Position numbers and translations under genes: made by a program. Shown piece after piece: positions 12,789 through 26,157 of a DNA stretch of 64,000 nucleotides (positions are counted from its first letter, which is position 1; each line of letters starts with the position of its first letter). The notes beneath the pieces were generated by a model. The model did not search any database. It saw only the letters and a program-made list of their open reading frames with translations, and was not told the origin of the DNA. The stretch is from positions 14,242,001-14,306,000 of the forward strand of contig JAMJFZ010001133.1 of the NCBI GenBank assembly GCA_026225945.1, written 5' to 3'. This DNA is from Cricetomys ansorgei (taxonomy: Eukaryota > Chordata > Mammalia > Rodentia > Nesomyidae).

Positions 12789-15700
12789 TCAGTATATATG
12801 TGTTTCATATATATGTATGTCAGAACATACATATATCCTTGCTTCTCATGAATGTCTAGATTCTGGCTATAATACTGATGGATGCCAGGACTCCTTTTAG
12901 GGCTCCAAAGTCATTCACAATTTTATAAAATCAGGGCAACAAGAATTTGCTCCTTCTATTGAAATAAACGTCTCACTGTATGTTACACTGATGGCATGTT
13001 ATTCAATTTATATAACTTACAGCTTCTTCCTCCTCTGACTGTTAAGGATATTAACTGTAGATCACGAGCTATGAGGTGTTAACTGTGCATCACACTTTGG
13101 CCTATGTATTCATAGCTCCTTTTTCCAGACACTTTTTACATAAAACAAATAACTGTACATATTAATGGGGTAAACATGTTATCTTTCAGTATGTGTATAA
13201 GTGTGTCATGTTAAAATGAGTTTAAGATATCTACATCATGTATCACTCATACTTAAGGTAAAGACATTCACGGTAACTTCTCTTAACTGTTCTATGTAGA
13301 GTCACAGTATTATGCAATAGAACTGCTCACTCCCATCAAATTGTATTAGTATCTACTGATCCTGCTCTCACTGGTCTTTTCCAGTTTTAACTACTAAACT
13401 TATCCTATGTGAAACCAGGTATGAACTTTAGTAGAAATATTTTTAATTAATGCTTATGTTTTAGATGTTCCTATACACAAGGTTTACCTGTAGAACTACA
13501 CCAACTGCTACTAGTTGATATTTTAAAAGTCACCTTTATGCATGAGTTGGCACAAGAAAAGAAAATGTGATAGAAATTACTGGTGTACTCCAGAATTTTT
13601 TGTTGAATCCATTAGGCAGATTGTCATTTCTGCTGTATTTACCAGATACGCAACTGAGGCAAGCATGTTAAAAACAAATAAACAGACAACAACAACAAAA
13701 AGCCCAGCTCATTCCTTTCCTTGGAAACTGGTGAATATTCACAAGAAATTTCTCTTCATGAAGAACTGCTCAAAAACATAAATGTTTTCAAGATGCTTTG
13801 AGTTTCTCCATCCATAAAAGCTATCAATAAAAATCTTCAATACTCAGATTCAAAGTAACCTTGCCCATTAATAAATCTGGCCCAAATAAATGGATTGCAA
13901 AGGAAGTATCTAAAGTGAAACAAATTTAATGTTATCAAACTATCGAAGAAAATGTCAAAATGGAATTAAAGGAAACAATATATGTCTAGAATTTGTACAT
14001 AAATTAAGAGTCTAATAGACAGATGTTCTAAACATTTGTAAGATAGAAAATTACCAGAAAAATAAACTTCTGTTATCATTCAATTAACTATTAAGGGCTA
14101 GGCACATACTTTCTTCGGTGTCCTTAGCAGCCACCTATCTGCAATTCTTTTTTTTTTCTTTTCATTTGCTTTTAAATCATCAATTAAGGATGTCAAAATA
14201 ATCTTTTTACAAGGACTCTTTTATAAAGTCAGATGACCAATGCCAAGATCTACACTCTGACAGTGGAATCTCATCAACGTTCCACTGAGATTTAGCAGAA
14301 AGGGTCATGTGTGTCCTATTCACAACAACATAAGAAGGTGTGTTAGAATAACTAGACAGTACCTGGCACCATGCATGTCTGCACATGACCCTTGTGTGAG
14401 ACACTCATATCATAAGAACTGATCAGTACAAATTTCTTATCCTTTGGTTCCTGATCACTAGTCTACTAAAAATCCTTGAATCCTCATATTGCATTCAACC
14501 ATGCCTGCATGTATTAAAATTCTAACTAGTAAACCGAGTTCAGAGTTATAGAAGATCCATGCCAAATCTGCAAATGCTTTGAGCCAACAGTAACCTCAAA
14601 GAAGATAGCATCCACAAACCAATCTAAATCTCTTGCACCTTTGACTTACTGTGATCTGTCTTTCAACTTCAGACTGAGTTACTATGTAATAATAACATAT
14701 CAGACTTACTAGTAACTCATCCAGAAAGAAATTAATCTCTCTGCTAATAGGTAAGTATGACCCCCATGTAAGCCTCTAAATGATATTCCAACAAAGTAAT
14801 ATCAAAGTAATCCTTCAAATGCTTTCCATGTTTCTAAATGTGTCACCAAACGGGCAATTCTCAATAATGTCACCTGAAATAACATGTATGTCAGATGACC
14901 CACAAAGGAAAACAATTATTAACACATTTGAATTTGGATATAACTCACAAAAAAAAATTGAAATTGACTTCTCTGCATCAGGCAACCAACAGAAATGGGA
15001 GCATTTTGTTGTTCTGAAAATGACATTGTACAGAGAGAAAGGTGTATTACAGATTGAGATTTCACTCAAACATAATGAAAAACTTAAAAGTCCTAGCAAA
15101 GGGTAAGTACAACTGATGCTCTACAAAATTTAAAACCCCAATCACATTCATCTGATTCTTCCTGAAGAAAAACTGACAGGCAATAAAACATTAAATGAAA
15201 AATGAATAATTTATGCCCCCCCAAATCCATAAAGGATTTTAGGGAACATTTGTGAACAGGCTAAAAACAACCCAGCCTTTTGTCTTGATAAAATAAAAAA
15301 AAAAAAGATTGCTTGCCTTCTATTATTTCTGTGTGCAGTAGGTTTATTTCAAAGATGGTTTTCTTACCAATGCAGAATTTTTTTTTATAAAGACAAACAA
15401 TCAAATGCATTAAGTGCATCAGTATGTTCTTTCATAAACATATAAAAACAAGGAAATAAAATTGAATACATTAGTAAATATTTAATAAAGTATTTAAATA
15501 AATTTATTAATTATATTTTATATCTACAACAGCAACCTCCACTAGGAGAAACCATCTTATACAAACACTGGTTTTACTTCTTTGGCTTAGCACACACAAT
15601 CACTTGCCACGTTTTGGCTAGTTGGATTAAAAGCACACAATACAAAACTAACAATCTATGTTCAGCAGTATATTTTCCAGAATTAAGATTTAGACCACAC

Positions 15701-16207
15701 TTTATGTCATGTTTAAGAATATGGTAAAATAAGATGAAGGCAGTTAAACAATGAAACACCTAAGTTTAAAGATAATTTTGTTGCTTTACAAATGACAAGA
15801 GTTCATTAGGACTGATTATTGCTAAGGGAACATAAAATCAACTTAATTACAGGAATAACTTTGGTAAGTCAAGAAAGAATGATTTAAGACAGAAAGAAAA
15901 GAATATTTAACTTTACTAAACAAACTACCAAGTCCCAATTTTCACCTTGTAAGAGGGCCTTTGAAATACATGATCACTAATGCAAATGCTCTGTGAAAGT
16001 CTCTACGTGTGGTGCCTTACACTCCACCATTCAACGGAACAACATGCATCCATAATTAAAAGTAAGGTTACCTTGTCTAGGAAATACTTACAGACCTACA
16101 CAACTTCACTTAAATTATTACTTGAAATTAATTTTTAACTTATGAAAAATCATAGTTTAAGATATCACTAAAAATGAGATTCTAGAATCATTCATAAAGT
16201 TCAACAT

Positions 16208-16312
16208 GCAGCTCTGAAGTCAGGCTTTTGAGTGAAAACCTTTACATCCACTCACTCAGCTGTGTGATCCTGTGGTTGTTCTCTTTCATTCTTTTTCATC
16301 ATCAGTAGAACA
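16208..16312 (+). mobile_element. MIR SINE fragment
   Basis: cagctctgaagtcaggcttt followed by cactcagctgtgtgatcctg matches the MIR core, then ctctttcattctttttcatc decays. Confidence 0.55.
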
Positions 16313-19300
16313 CAGGTCACGTAACAGAAGTAGAATATTTAAAATATTTTATTGGGCTACAGTTTACAAATGATATTAGCTTATTTTCTTTATGCTTTAC
16401 AAAGAGACTGTAATGCTGGCACCTAACAATCATATTTGGTTATTTACCTTTCTAAAGTCTTTAGTAAACTGACAACGAAATTGTCTTTCAGATGGAACAG
16501 ACAGGATATAAGAGTAAGTACTCATGACGGTCATATACAACTTAGATCAATTTATGACCAACCCCATGATCTGCAATCAAAGAGTATAGAAAAGAGTTCA
16601 AACCAAAAAAACATTTATTTTGTACCATACAATTTCTGATGAGAATTTCCAATGTACTTTGCTTCATAGGAAAAAAAAATCAACTTAAATTACTGGTTCA
16701 GAAAATGTTTACACTAAGCCACACAATAAAGAAAGAATGTTTATGTTGTATGCATCATCTAACATTTTTAACTGCTCATTCTTACTTCAAAATGTATAAT
16801 TTTATCTGAACCAAATTTAGGATAAAAGCTTTTTGAATGTTTTGTTATTCATGAGGATGAATAATTACTAAAGGTAGTCAATAAGTTTAAAAAGCATGAA
16901 GTCCCACCAATATAACACACTAGCCTAATAACTGAAAAGCAGATTTCTGAAAATTAATATATGCATTGCCATAGGCTATTTGACTCTACCCAGTATTATA
17001 TATCCACTAATGTATTACATTTCAGTTTTGCACACTAATGAAGGTTACACTATGTATTTTCATTAAAGGCAATCAAGACAATTATTCCTGGAGATTAAAT
17101 ACTACAGTAGAAGGCAAGTCCAATGGCAACTTAAGAAAAATCATTATAAAATGTTCAGGTTTTTGCATGTGGTGTTGATTTCTATACTGTCTTATGAAAA
17201 CTAAAACTCAAAAGTTCAAGTCCTACTTCAGTACTTCAGTAGTTATCTAATGTAAATAACATCATTAGTAGAAAGAAGGTCACATGTAAAGTAATATGAT
17301 CCTTTGGTGCCTTATCTTAAAAAGAATGGTGATATACATTGTTTAAAATACATGAAAATCCTTGTAAATTAGCTCACTCACCCTAATAAGAAATCCAGAG
17401 AGCACAAGGAATCTACCTATATATTTTATTGTACTTATTCTGAATAACTCTGAGTGTGGAAGAGTCAATAATGTACCTAAATTGCACTAATAATAAATAT
17501 TAAGCTCAGGATTTGAATCTTAGTCTTGAGTGACTGAAAGATCAGGAATTGAGTAGTAACATAATAATGAAACATTCAGGATAAAATAAAGACAGAAAAC
17601 TCAACCTGCGCAAATAAGTCACCCTTCAAGACTCCAGATAACAAGCTTATCCTCAGTGAGTGAGTTTAATTTTGCATCCTCCTTCCACACCCTACACTGA
17701 GCCAAAATTGAGGGTATGGAAATAGTAAAAAGTTTTATAAAAAGGTACTGCTTAGTACCTGGATAATAAAATGCTCCAGAATGAAACAGAAATCAGAGTA
17801 AAACCTTATTACCGCTTAGCTCATTTTCTCTTAAAAGTCACAGAAAATGAGAAATTATTTCAATTCTGTAGTATATTTATTAGAAAAAAAACTTTTTAAA
17901 AAATGTATTTTCATTGGAAAGTTAAAACATTTAAAAATGACTCTTGTTTATTTGAAACAAGTTAATACTGGCTAAAATATGATGATACATCCTATGTTAA
18001 GGTCCCATTCATCTTTATGAATGGAAAAGCATAAAACAAGAAATCCTATAAACCTTTACACAGTTAGGAATCTGCATTTGTCAAGTGAGGAAGAAATCCT
18101 GTGTATCAAGTTGTGTTAAGCATTTTATGAATGAATGGCTCTCTTGTCGACACACACTGTATTATGTGCTGGTCCCTGTGGAGAACGAACATAAAAAGAC
18201 TATACGACTGACAGCGAATGTTGTAAGCAGCATGCCTCGAATACAGAGGATTTTCAACCTTAATGAAATGATAATAACTAAGAATTCCAGGGAGCACACA
18301 ATGGCGTCTCACAGTGTCTTAGAAGTGGATGTGCACTGTTATTAAGAGAATGGGAATATTTTTCCTATGGCATGTTTTCTATCAGCTATAAAAGAAGAAT
18401 AAAATGTGCATCACTTAATCAGTAGGAATTAGTAATTATGAGGGGTAAACTAAGATACATGGTTTAAAAAAAGTAAAAAATCAGAATGCTGACCTCTCTC
18501 CTTTACCTCTTGATGAAATAAAAACAACTTAACTATTAAGATAAATATAAGTACTACAATGAGTTTTGAACTCAAGCAGAAAAAATTACATATATGTTGG
18601 TTAAAAGGCCCAAATAACCATTGCAAGTGGTATTAGCAATAGGATTTTTATAATAGTTGTTCATAAAGCAATATATTACTACAATAATTTTAGTTATAAC
18701 ACTCAAAACTATCATCTTTCTAAACCTTCACTGAGAAATATAATCTCTTTTAGGTTAAAAACTTATTAATTCCAAATAATTCCTAAGGACTTTTTAAACC
18801 GCACAGCATTTTCTCTGGTTTTCTGCACAATATTTAGTTTAAAATACAGATCACAATACATCACACTACCTCCCTTAGGTGATAAATAGCAAAACATTTT
18901 TTATTTGAATTCAGAATCATAAAGCATGGTTTGTTCATCTTTGTCTGTTTTCACTAAACTGATCTATTGCTGAATCAAAAAAAAAGCAACTATTCCCTGC
19001 AAATGGACACAACTTCAGGTTTCATTTTCCCTTCAAAGCTTTTGACTTTCAAAATTATCCTTTACATTACATTGAAATAAAATAAAGAATAGCCTATAGA
19101 CTGAATGACACTGAATGACATAAATGAGTGTTAGATTTATATTTCAATGTGTGTCTTACAAAACAATAGTCTCAATACAAGAACAATACTACTACCAGCA
19201 CTAACACAGAAGTCTTCAAAGTCAACTCACCTAATTTGAAAAAAATCATGCCTTCCATTTTATTGGATATTAAGTTTTTCCCCACAAGTTCATTCACTTG

Positions 19301-19898
19301 TTTTCTAGTAATTTAAAATGCAATGACCTACTTAAAATCTAATATATATGTATACATACACATGAAGCATTTTTTTTATTATTTTGGACGAAAAAAAGAA
19401 TGTTTATCTATATAACTCAGTCTTAAAATTCAAAACAAAGAGGCTATATAGTGCTGACATTTATCCTCAACACCTTATAAAATGCATAAAGCAGAGCTTG
19501 ATCTACAAGGTATTTTTAATAAAATAAGGGAAGTTATGAGAAGTAACAATGAATTCAACTTCATTAAAAAAGACATTCATTTTTACCTAACTTTACAAAC
19601 CACCATTTTCGTGTGTCCCTAAAAAATGGACTATATTTAAAGGAAAGCTTTATTTAATACTGTTCTAATGTTAGATCATGGTATAGCATTATAAAATGAA
19701 TAAGTCTTTAAACTATAAACTATATAATTGTTTCTAAATATACCTTACTTCAGTAGTTTAGTATAAACTACTATGAGCATTTACTATGGGTACATTTGGA
19801 GCTAACTAAGCTTTTTTCTTAACTGTATGTCACTCTAAAATTATTTCTTTCATTTTCTAGGAAGGAATTTTTTATGATAACCAGAATCTAGCATTGGT

Positions 19899-19922
19899 GT
19901 TTTGTTTTGTTTTGTTTTGTTT
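19899..19922 (+). repeat. (TTTTG)n tract
   Basis: Four tttg/ttttg units about 150 bases left of exon 9. Confidence 0.85.
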
Positions 19923-20069
19923 CATAATATGCAACTATTTATCTGCCTCAGTTCTAAAGCATTTTTACTAGCACTTAAGACCCAAATACTGTAATATATT
20001 ACATGGCATGGAATATACCAAGAATAAACTAAGCATGTAAACAAAAGCATACATTCAAAGAAAACTTAC

Positions 20070-20203
20070 CAGACAGTTGTTTCCACTTGACTGTCATTGA
20101 GCTGTCGGTTGTCCAGTTGGGCAAAAAGTGGGAAAAGTACTTGAATCCCTCCAATTGAATGGATCGCACTATGAATTGAATGTGTTACTATAGCTTTCAC
20201 ATC
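20070..20203 (-). CDS. Nbea: Nbea window exon 9: helical solenoid
   Basis: 134 bases: 44 codons plus two bases of a split Cys codon (phase 0 in, phase 2 out). The acceptor is gatgtag before GATGTGAAAG. The donor GTAAGT follows ACTGTCTG. The peptide begins [19 protein letters not shown] and includes [20 protein letters not shown]. The last part is diagnostic for Nbea against LRBA. Alternating hydrophobic helices fit an armadillo-like repeat. It lies 569 bases downstream of exon 8, with nothing else recognisable in that intron. Confidence 0.96.
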
Positions 20204-20772
20204 CTACATCAAAGACAAAAATATTTATTAAACTTCCATGACATGATTTTCATCACTATTTTCTGCCCCACGTATCTTTATATGGTTCGTGTATTCTGAC
20301 ATCTTAAGAGCTCTCAAGCATGTAATTAGTGATAGACATACATGTGTACAATAAAAATGAAGTTATCTTTCACTAGTCACTTTTAAAGTTGAAATAAGCT
20401 GAGAAGCCATTATCATAAAATTGTGAAGCTAAATTAAGTTATTCTAGAAGAAAAGTATTATTTATTATTGGGTGTAAGGACATAAAAGTAATTTTCAAGT
20501 TGGCAGGTAAGACATTTTTAAATCAAAGTATTCTTTTATACATAGCAACTTCATGGATAAGAAGTTAACAAATTTGATTTTAAAGGACACAGAAACACAT
20601 GATAACAGATGGAAGAAGTTTCCAAATAAGTCAAAAAGTTGAAGACAAAAACTTGGTTTAAGAATTCAAAAGCAAAACCAGCAGCAGCGTTTCGTAGGCG
20701 AGCAGTGCTTACTGTGGGAAATGAAAACATTCTCAATGCTGTCAGCATAAGCAAGGAGTCCCATCCACCTAC
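20204..20772 (-). other. Nbea: Nbea intron between window exons 8 and 9
   Basis: Short intron of 569 bases, GT at 20772-20771 and AG at 20205-20204. AT-rich; I see nothing else in it. Confidence 0.85.
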
Positions 20773-20970
20773 CTGGAGCATCAGTGCATGTGGGGAATGT
20801 ACAAATATGGATGCATTTTCCTTTGGGGAGGACTCCAGGCAAAGCTGAGCATCAGTGGCCTTGGCATTGTATGAAAAGGCAATACTACTTGCAAGCTTCC
20901 CATCGTACAGAACTTGTTTGTGATGTTCTGCCAGATGAATATCACTCTCAGATTTAAACTTGAAGGTACT
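20773..20970 (-). CDS. Nbea: Nbea window exon 8: start of the next helical solenoid
   Basis: 198 bases, 66 codons, phase 0 at both ends. The acceptor is tttttacag before AGTACCTTC and the donor is GTAGGT after CTCCAG. The peptide starts [20 protein letters not shown] and ends [11 protein letters not shown]. It follows the lectin-like module directly and leads into the long armadillo-like/DUF4704 region. The larger open frame around it (20551-21009) reads through both splice sites and is not the real boundary. Confidence 0.97.
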
Positions 20971-21024
20971 CTGTAAAAATAAAGCTTCATAAATATAGTA
21001 AACTCTCAATCTTTAAAGCAGATG

Positions 21025-21095
21025 AACAACTGCATTAATGATTTATTATGTTCCTGCCATATATCTGGCACTAGATAGTAGTGCCGCATATCTTG
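21025..21095 (-). mobile_element. Possible L2/MIR fragment
   Basis: atgatttattatgttcctgc then catatatctggcactagata resembles reversed L2/MIR tails. It is short and only tentative. Confidence 0.35.
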
Positions 21096-21837
21096 CTGCT
21101 CTCATTTCAGTTCTATGCGAGTTGTTTGCTTTTTTAACATGAAATGTTTTTTGTTTTGATTTTTAGAATAACTCAATTTTTAGATTAATTCAAATACTTA
21201 CAAACACTGCAGATCAAGTATGTCTGGCCAAATTCAAACAATGTCTAACTGTGTGCCCTGATTACTCTTTGTAAGTCTTTTTAAATCCAATCTGGATGCA
21301 AACCACTAATTATCAGATGTGAGTCAAGACAAAGGCAAAATGAACAATTAATCATATGTATCAGATATTATGCATGTTATGGATGGCACCTTTACATTAC
21401 AATATATTTTGTTATTTCAATACCAGAAATAATTAAAAGTGCCCTATTTGGATCAGACGTTTCATTCTCTACTTACTTAAATGAAACATAGTATATTACT
21501 ACTCACCTCAAAGCTTCCAATTTTAATTACTTTTTAAAACTCACCGCTTTACACTTCTCAAGATAAAAGTAACAGTTTCAAAATATGCCATTTCAAAATT
21601 AAAATTTTATTTTTGTTCCTACTATATACTACAAAAGAAACTTTGCAACCAGAATTTCTAAAAACATTTAGTGAAATTATGATTTAGGCAAGTAGTGATG
21701 CTGCCAAAATAAAGCTATCTAATTTTCTTTTTTCTGGCTGATTTTGTGATTTCATAGTGTAAAATAACATTTGCATTTTAATAAAATTATAAATATGTAA
21801 AGGGCTAGTATTTTTATTTAATCTAGTTTATCTTTCT

Positions 21838-21990
21838 TTTTGCCTTTCCAAGACATAATTTCTCTGTCGCAACTCTGACTGTCATGAAACTCACTCTGTA
21901 GACCAGGCTGGCCTCGAACTCACAGAGATCCACCTGCCTCTGCCTCCCAAGTGCTGGGATTAAAGGCGAGCATCTCCGCTGATCAGCTTA
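21838..21990 (-). mobile_element. B1 SINE, near full length
   Basis: actcactctgtagaccaggc, cctcgaactcacagagatcc, then cccaagtgctgggattaaag. Reversed B1 in good condition. Confidence 0.92.
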
Positions 21991-23117
21991 CTATTAATTT
22001 TAAACTACTATTTAATAAATATGTTAGTATATTAACTTCTGTTGCAGACCACCAATCAGAGAAAACTTACTTCAGAGGAGTAAAGCATGAGTTAATTTGT
22101 AGAAACAAATTATATTATGGAAGATAAAGGAAATCAAAGCCACCAAAGTCACCCAGGTAAGGAAGAAGGAATATTGCAAGGGCTGAGTGAACAAGAGCAG
22201 AGCTGGAAAGTAAGCTGGTAGAGCAAAGCTTATAGTTCTGGCTGAAAAGTCACAGGAGATATTGGGAGCAATAGCTGCTGTTGGAGTAATGTATGTCCCA
22301 GCTTGTTAAATGAAGAAAAGATTTTTAATAACATCTGAACAGCAGACTAAGAAAGGGGAAAGTCCAAGACTTTACAAAAAGGGGTTTAACTGGGGCTGTA
22401 TAATCTTGATATGATCTCTCACTGCTATACTTCCGTATTCTCCGTAATCTTCCCCCCCTTGCTCTTCACACAGGAAAATTGTAAATGAATCACCACAACT
22501 CTTGTCCAATATACAACCTAAATCAACACAAGACATATGTATGATAAGCTCGTCCCCAAGCACCTTAGAAACATTCCCTCTGAAGCATGTTATAGCCTGC
22601 ATCAGATAACCTGACTGATGATGAGGTGTGTTTACACTGTTTTCTTCTGCTTCCTAATTATAGAACTTTCTTTTAATTCTTCTTATAAAGCATGGATATT
22701 CTCTAAGATTATAATAGATTCTGTTGATTTTTCAATTAGAAAATCATGTAGACATAAAGCCCCAGCATGAGAGTTTCTGCTATTCTCATAAAAATCTTGA
22801 AAACATATACTATTTTTTCAATTGCAATGGATACTCATTATAGCTCCATGAGGTCAGTGATAAACATATACTCACAAATATTTATTAGGAAAGTACAATC
22901 CATGAAAAAGTGATGAAGTAAAATTCCATGCTCACTAATATATACCATGTTTACCACCTTCACAATAACATTGTGAAAATGTGTCTTAAATATAAGAGAC
23001 AGTTGCAAAATCACAAAAAATAAAACTTCCTGCTTGTTTAAAATGTACTAAGATATTTCAAAAAAATAAAAAGAATGTACTAAGATATTTAAATCATCCA
23101 CATGAAATTAAAATGTT

Positions 23118-23212
23118 AATTTTTCCCCCAAGAACTTTCAAAATAAATCTATTTTTAAGAATTTTTCTAAATGAATGATAATATAAATTTTATAAAATAA
23201 GAACTTAATTTT
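23118..23212. repeat. Left flanking direct repeat of the 23213-26060 L1
   Basis: About 95 bases ending gaacttaatttt immediately before the L1 start. It aligns by eye to 26061-26157 with an identical core (aatataaattttataaaat) and scattered differences, roughly 80% identity. It reads as an exceptionally long target-site duplication or a pre-existing duplication split by the insertion. Confidence 0.75.
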
Positions 23213-26060
23213 TTGGCCATCTTACCAAAAGCAATCCACAGATTCAATGCAATCCCCATCAAAATCTCAATAAAATTCTTAACAGATCTTGAAAAGGACA
23301 ATTCTCAGCTTCATATGGAAAAACAAAACACCTGGGACAGTTAAAACAAACCTGAAGAATAGAAGAACTTCTGGAGGTCTCATTATTCTAGATTTCAAGA
23401 TGCACTACAAAGCTATGTTAATAAAAACAGCATGGTATTAACATTAAAAAATACATTGATCAATGGAATCGAACTGAAGACACAGACATAATTCCATACA
23501 CCTATGGACACCTGATTTTTGATAAAGAAGCCAGAAATACACAGTAGAAAAAAGACAGCATTTTCAACAAATGGTGCTGGTCAAACTGGATGTCTGCATG
23601 TTGAAGAATGAAAATTGGTCCATACTTACCACCCTGCACAAATTCAACTCTAAATGGATTAAGGAACTCAACATAAAACCAGTTACAGTGAACCTGACAG
23701 AAAGGGGAATAGCCTAGAACTCATTGGCACAGGCAAAGATTTTCTGAGCAGAACGTCATTAGCACAGGCACTAAGATCAACAATTAATAAATGGGACTTC
23801 ATGAAACTGAAAAGCTTCTGTAAGGCAAAGGACACCATTATTTGGACAAAGCAGCAGCCTACAGGATGGAAAAGATTATAACAAATACCACATCTGATAG
23901 AGGACTAATATCCAAAATATATAAAGAAAATAAGAAACTAGACATCAAAAAAACAAACAACCCATCACTTAAAAACAGGGCACAGATTTAACAGAATTCT
24001 CAACAGGAAACTCAAATGGCTAAGTAACACATATAAAAATACTGATATCCTTAGCCATCAGGGAAATGCAAATCAAAACTACTTTGAGATTTCATCTTAA
24101 CACCTGCCAGAATGGTTAAGATCAATAACATGAGTGTTATCTCATTCTGGTGAGGATGTGGAATATAGGGAACACTCACCCATTGCTGGAGGAAGTACAA
24201 ACTTACACAGCCACTGTGGAAATCAGTATGGCAGTTCCTGAGCATACCTCAAGATCCAGTTACACCACTCTTTGGCATATACCCAAATGACACTTCTTCC
24301 TACCACAATGATACTTGCTCAACCATGCTCACTGCTGCTCTGTTAGTAATAGCCAGAAAATGGAAACAACCTAGACGTCCCTCAACAGAAGAATGTATAA
24401 AGAAAATATGGTACATTTGCACAATGGAGTATTACTGAGCTGTTAAAAATAATAACATCAAGAAACATGCAGACAAATGGATGGAACTAGAAAAAAATCA
24501 TCCTGAGTAAGGTAACTCAGACCCAAAAAGATAAATATGGTACATATTTGCTTATATGTTGATATTAGCCTTTAAATAAATGATAATCAAGCTGCAATCT
24601 GTAGACCAAGAGAGGTTAGGTATAGAGGAAGGGACTAGGGACCTCCCTGAGAGGTACACATGGACCCCCCTGGGAACTGGAAATAGAACAGACTTTATGG
24701 GTGACTGGGGACCATGGGAGTGGGGCTAAGAATAAGAGGAACAGGTGGGGAGGGAGAGGGAACATGGGGTTGAAGAAGGGAATGTGGGGCAAGACAGCTA
24801 GACCTGAGGGGCATTAGAGGGGTGGTATGGAAACCTATGCAGTGGAAACCTCCTAAAATATTTGAAGGTGATCCTAATAAAGTCTCCAAATAATGAGGAA
24901 GACAAAAGTACCAGGTGGAAATCCCTTGTCACCAAACAAATCTTCAAATACCAAACTGGGTTACTTCCAATTGAAGTACTAGCCAAAGTGGTCCCATGGA
25001 AATCTTCAAACAACCCAGGCTGCTGCCAAGATAGCAGGTTGCTTGCCACAAACTGATAGCAAAGCCCCATTGCTGAAGACAACACACAACTTGCTGAACA
25101 TGGAGAGGAAGAGTTGGTGCCTACATAAAATTCACCCATCCATTCTAGTGTATTTGATAAGGGAAGGTACTCTATGGATTACCAAAAGAGAAATTTAAAC
25201 ACCAACTCAACCACAAAACCTTTGATCTACAATTAAAGCAATGGTGGCATAAAATTTGTGGGAGTAACCAACCAATGTCTGATTTAAAGCCCTCTCCACA
25301 CGATGGAAACCACACCCAACACTGACTAAATATAGATGGTCCAGGGACCTAGAGGAAAAACAACTACTACTGGTCTAAAAAAATGTAATAATAAAATGAC
25401 TCCTAATGATATTCTGTTATACTGATAGATCACTGCCTTATTCAGCCACAATCAGAAAAACTTCCTCCTGCAACAGATGGGAACAAATACAGAGACCCAC
25501 AGCCAGACATTACTCAAAGAGAGAGACCTTGGAACACACAGCTCTAAAATAGTATTTCTCCATCAAATCCCTGTGGGAAAGGAGGCAGAAAGAGCATAAA
25601 AGTAAGAGGGGATGGAGGACACCAGGAGAACAAGGCTCTCTAAATTAACTGAGCAAAACTCTTACAAACTCACAGACTGAAGCAGCACACATCGGGCCTA
25701 CCTGGGTATGCACCAGTTCCTCTCCACTATGGCTTTCAGTTTACTATTTTTAATGGGACTCATGAGCATGTGAATGAGTGGGTCTCTTGATTCCTGGGCT
25801 CTTTTTCTTCTGTTGGTTTGCCTTGTCCAAGTCAAATGGGAAAGTTTTTTGTTTCATCTTATATTTTATTTTATTATGTTTTGTTGTTATCTCTTAGAAG
25901 CCTGTTCTTTTCTAACGAGAGACAGAAAAGGAGTGGATCCAGATGGGAGGAGAAGTGAGGAGGAGCTGGGAGGAGTAGCGGTTGGGGGAACTCTAATCAG
26001 GATACCATATATTGTATGAGAAAGGAATCTATTTTTCAGAAAAATTAAAAGGGGGAAAAT
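23213..26060 (+). mobile_element. 5'-truncated L1 (ORF2 end plus long 3' UTR)
   Basis: The block starts inside the C-terminal part of L1 ORF2 (ccaaaagcaatccacagatt and following) and runs through the reverse-transcriptase tail, with premature stops. It then enters the long rodent-type 3' UTR from about 24500 to an A-rich end near 26050. The reading frame is broken, so it cannot move by itself. It is antisense to Nbea. Short open frames inside it, such as 24798-25139 on the minus strand, are by-products. The flanks carry long direct repeats, listed separately. Confidence 0.9.
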
Positions 26061-26157
26061 TAATTTCTCTCAAAATAACTGACAAAATAGATTCGTATTT
26101 TAATCATTTTTCTAGATAAATAATAATATAAATTTTATAAAATTAGAACTTAATTTT
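26061..26157. repeat. Right flanking direct repeat of the 23213-26060 L1
   Basis: This is the partner of 23118-23212. It starts just after the A-rich L1 end and finishes at gaacttaatttt, after which the two flanks diverge. The shared core is near 26119-26157. Confidence 0.75.

Larger units (their letters stand above)
1268..20069 (-). other. Nbea: Nbea intron between window exons 9 and 10 (18.8 kb)
   Basis: 1268-4585, 5031-5585, 10420-12730 and 12790-16200 are AT-rich and show no gene or clear repeat. 4586-10412 carries the SINE, L1 and LTR cluster listed separately. 16313-19898 is likewise featureless apart from a CpG-containing stretch at 18085-18345. A 108-codon open frame at 14780-15106 overlaps an opposite-strand frame and matches nothing I know. 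There is an 18-bp tandem duplication (gataaagttaagcac units) near 1905-1940. Confidence 0.8.

Noticed and set aside
14780..15106. 108-codon plus-strand open frame
   Set aside because: It overlaps an equally long opposite-strand frame (14815-15099), has AT-driven composition, no domain and no splice or promoter context.
20551..21009. 152-codon minus-strand open frame as a single-exon gene
   Set aside because: Only 20773-20970 is coding (Nbea exon 8). The rest reads through splice sites into intron.
24798..25139. 113-codon minus-strand open frame
   Set aside because: Antisense of an L1 3' UTR.
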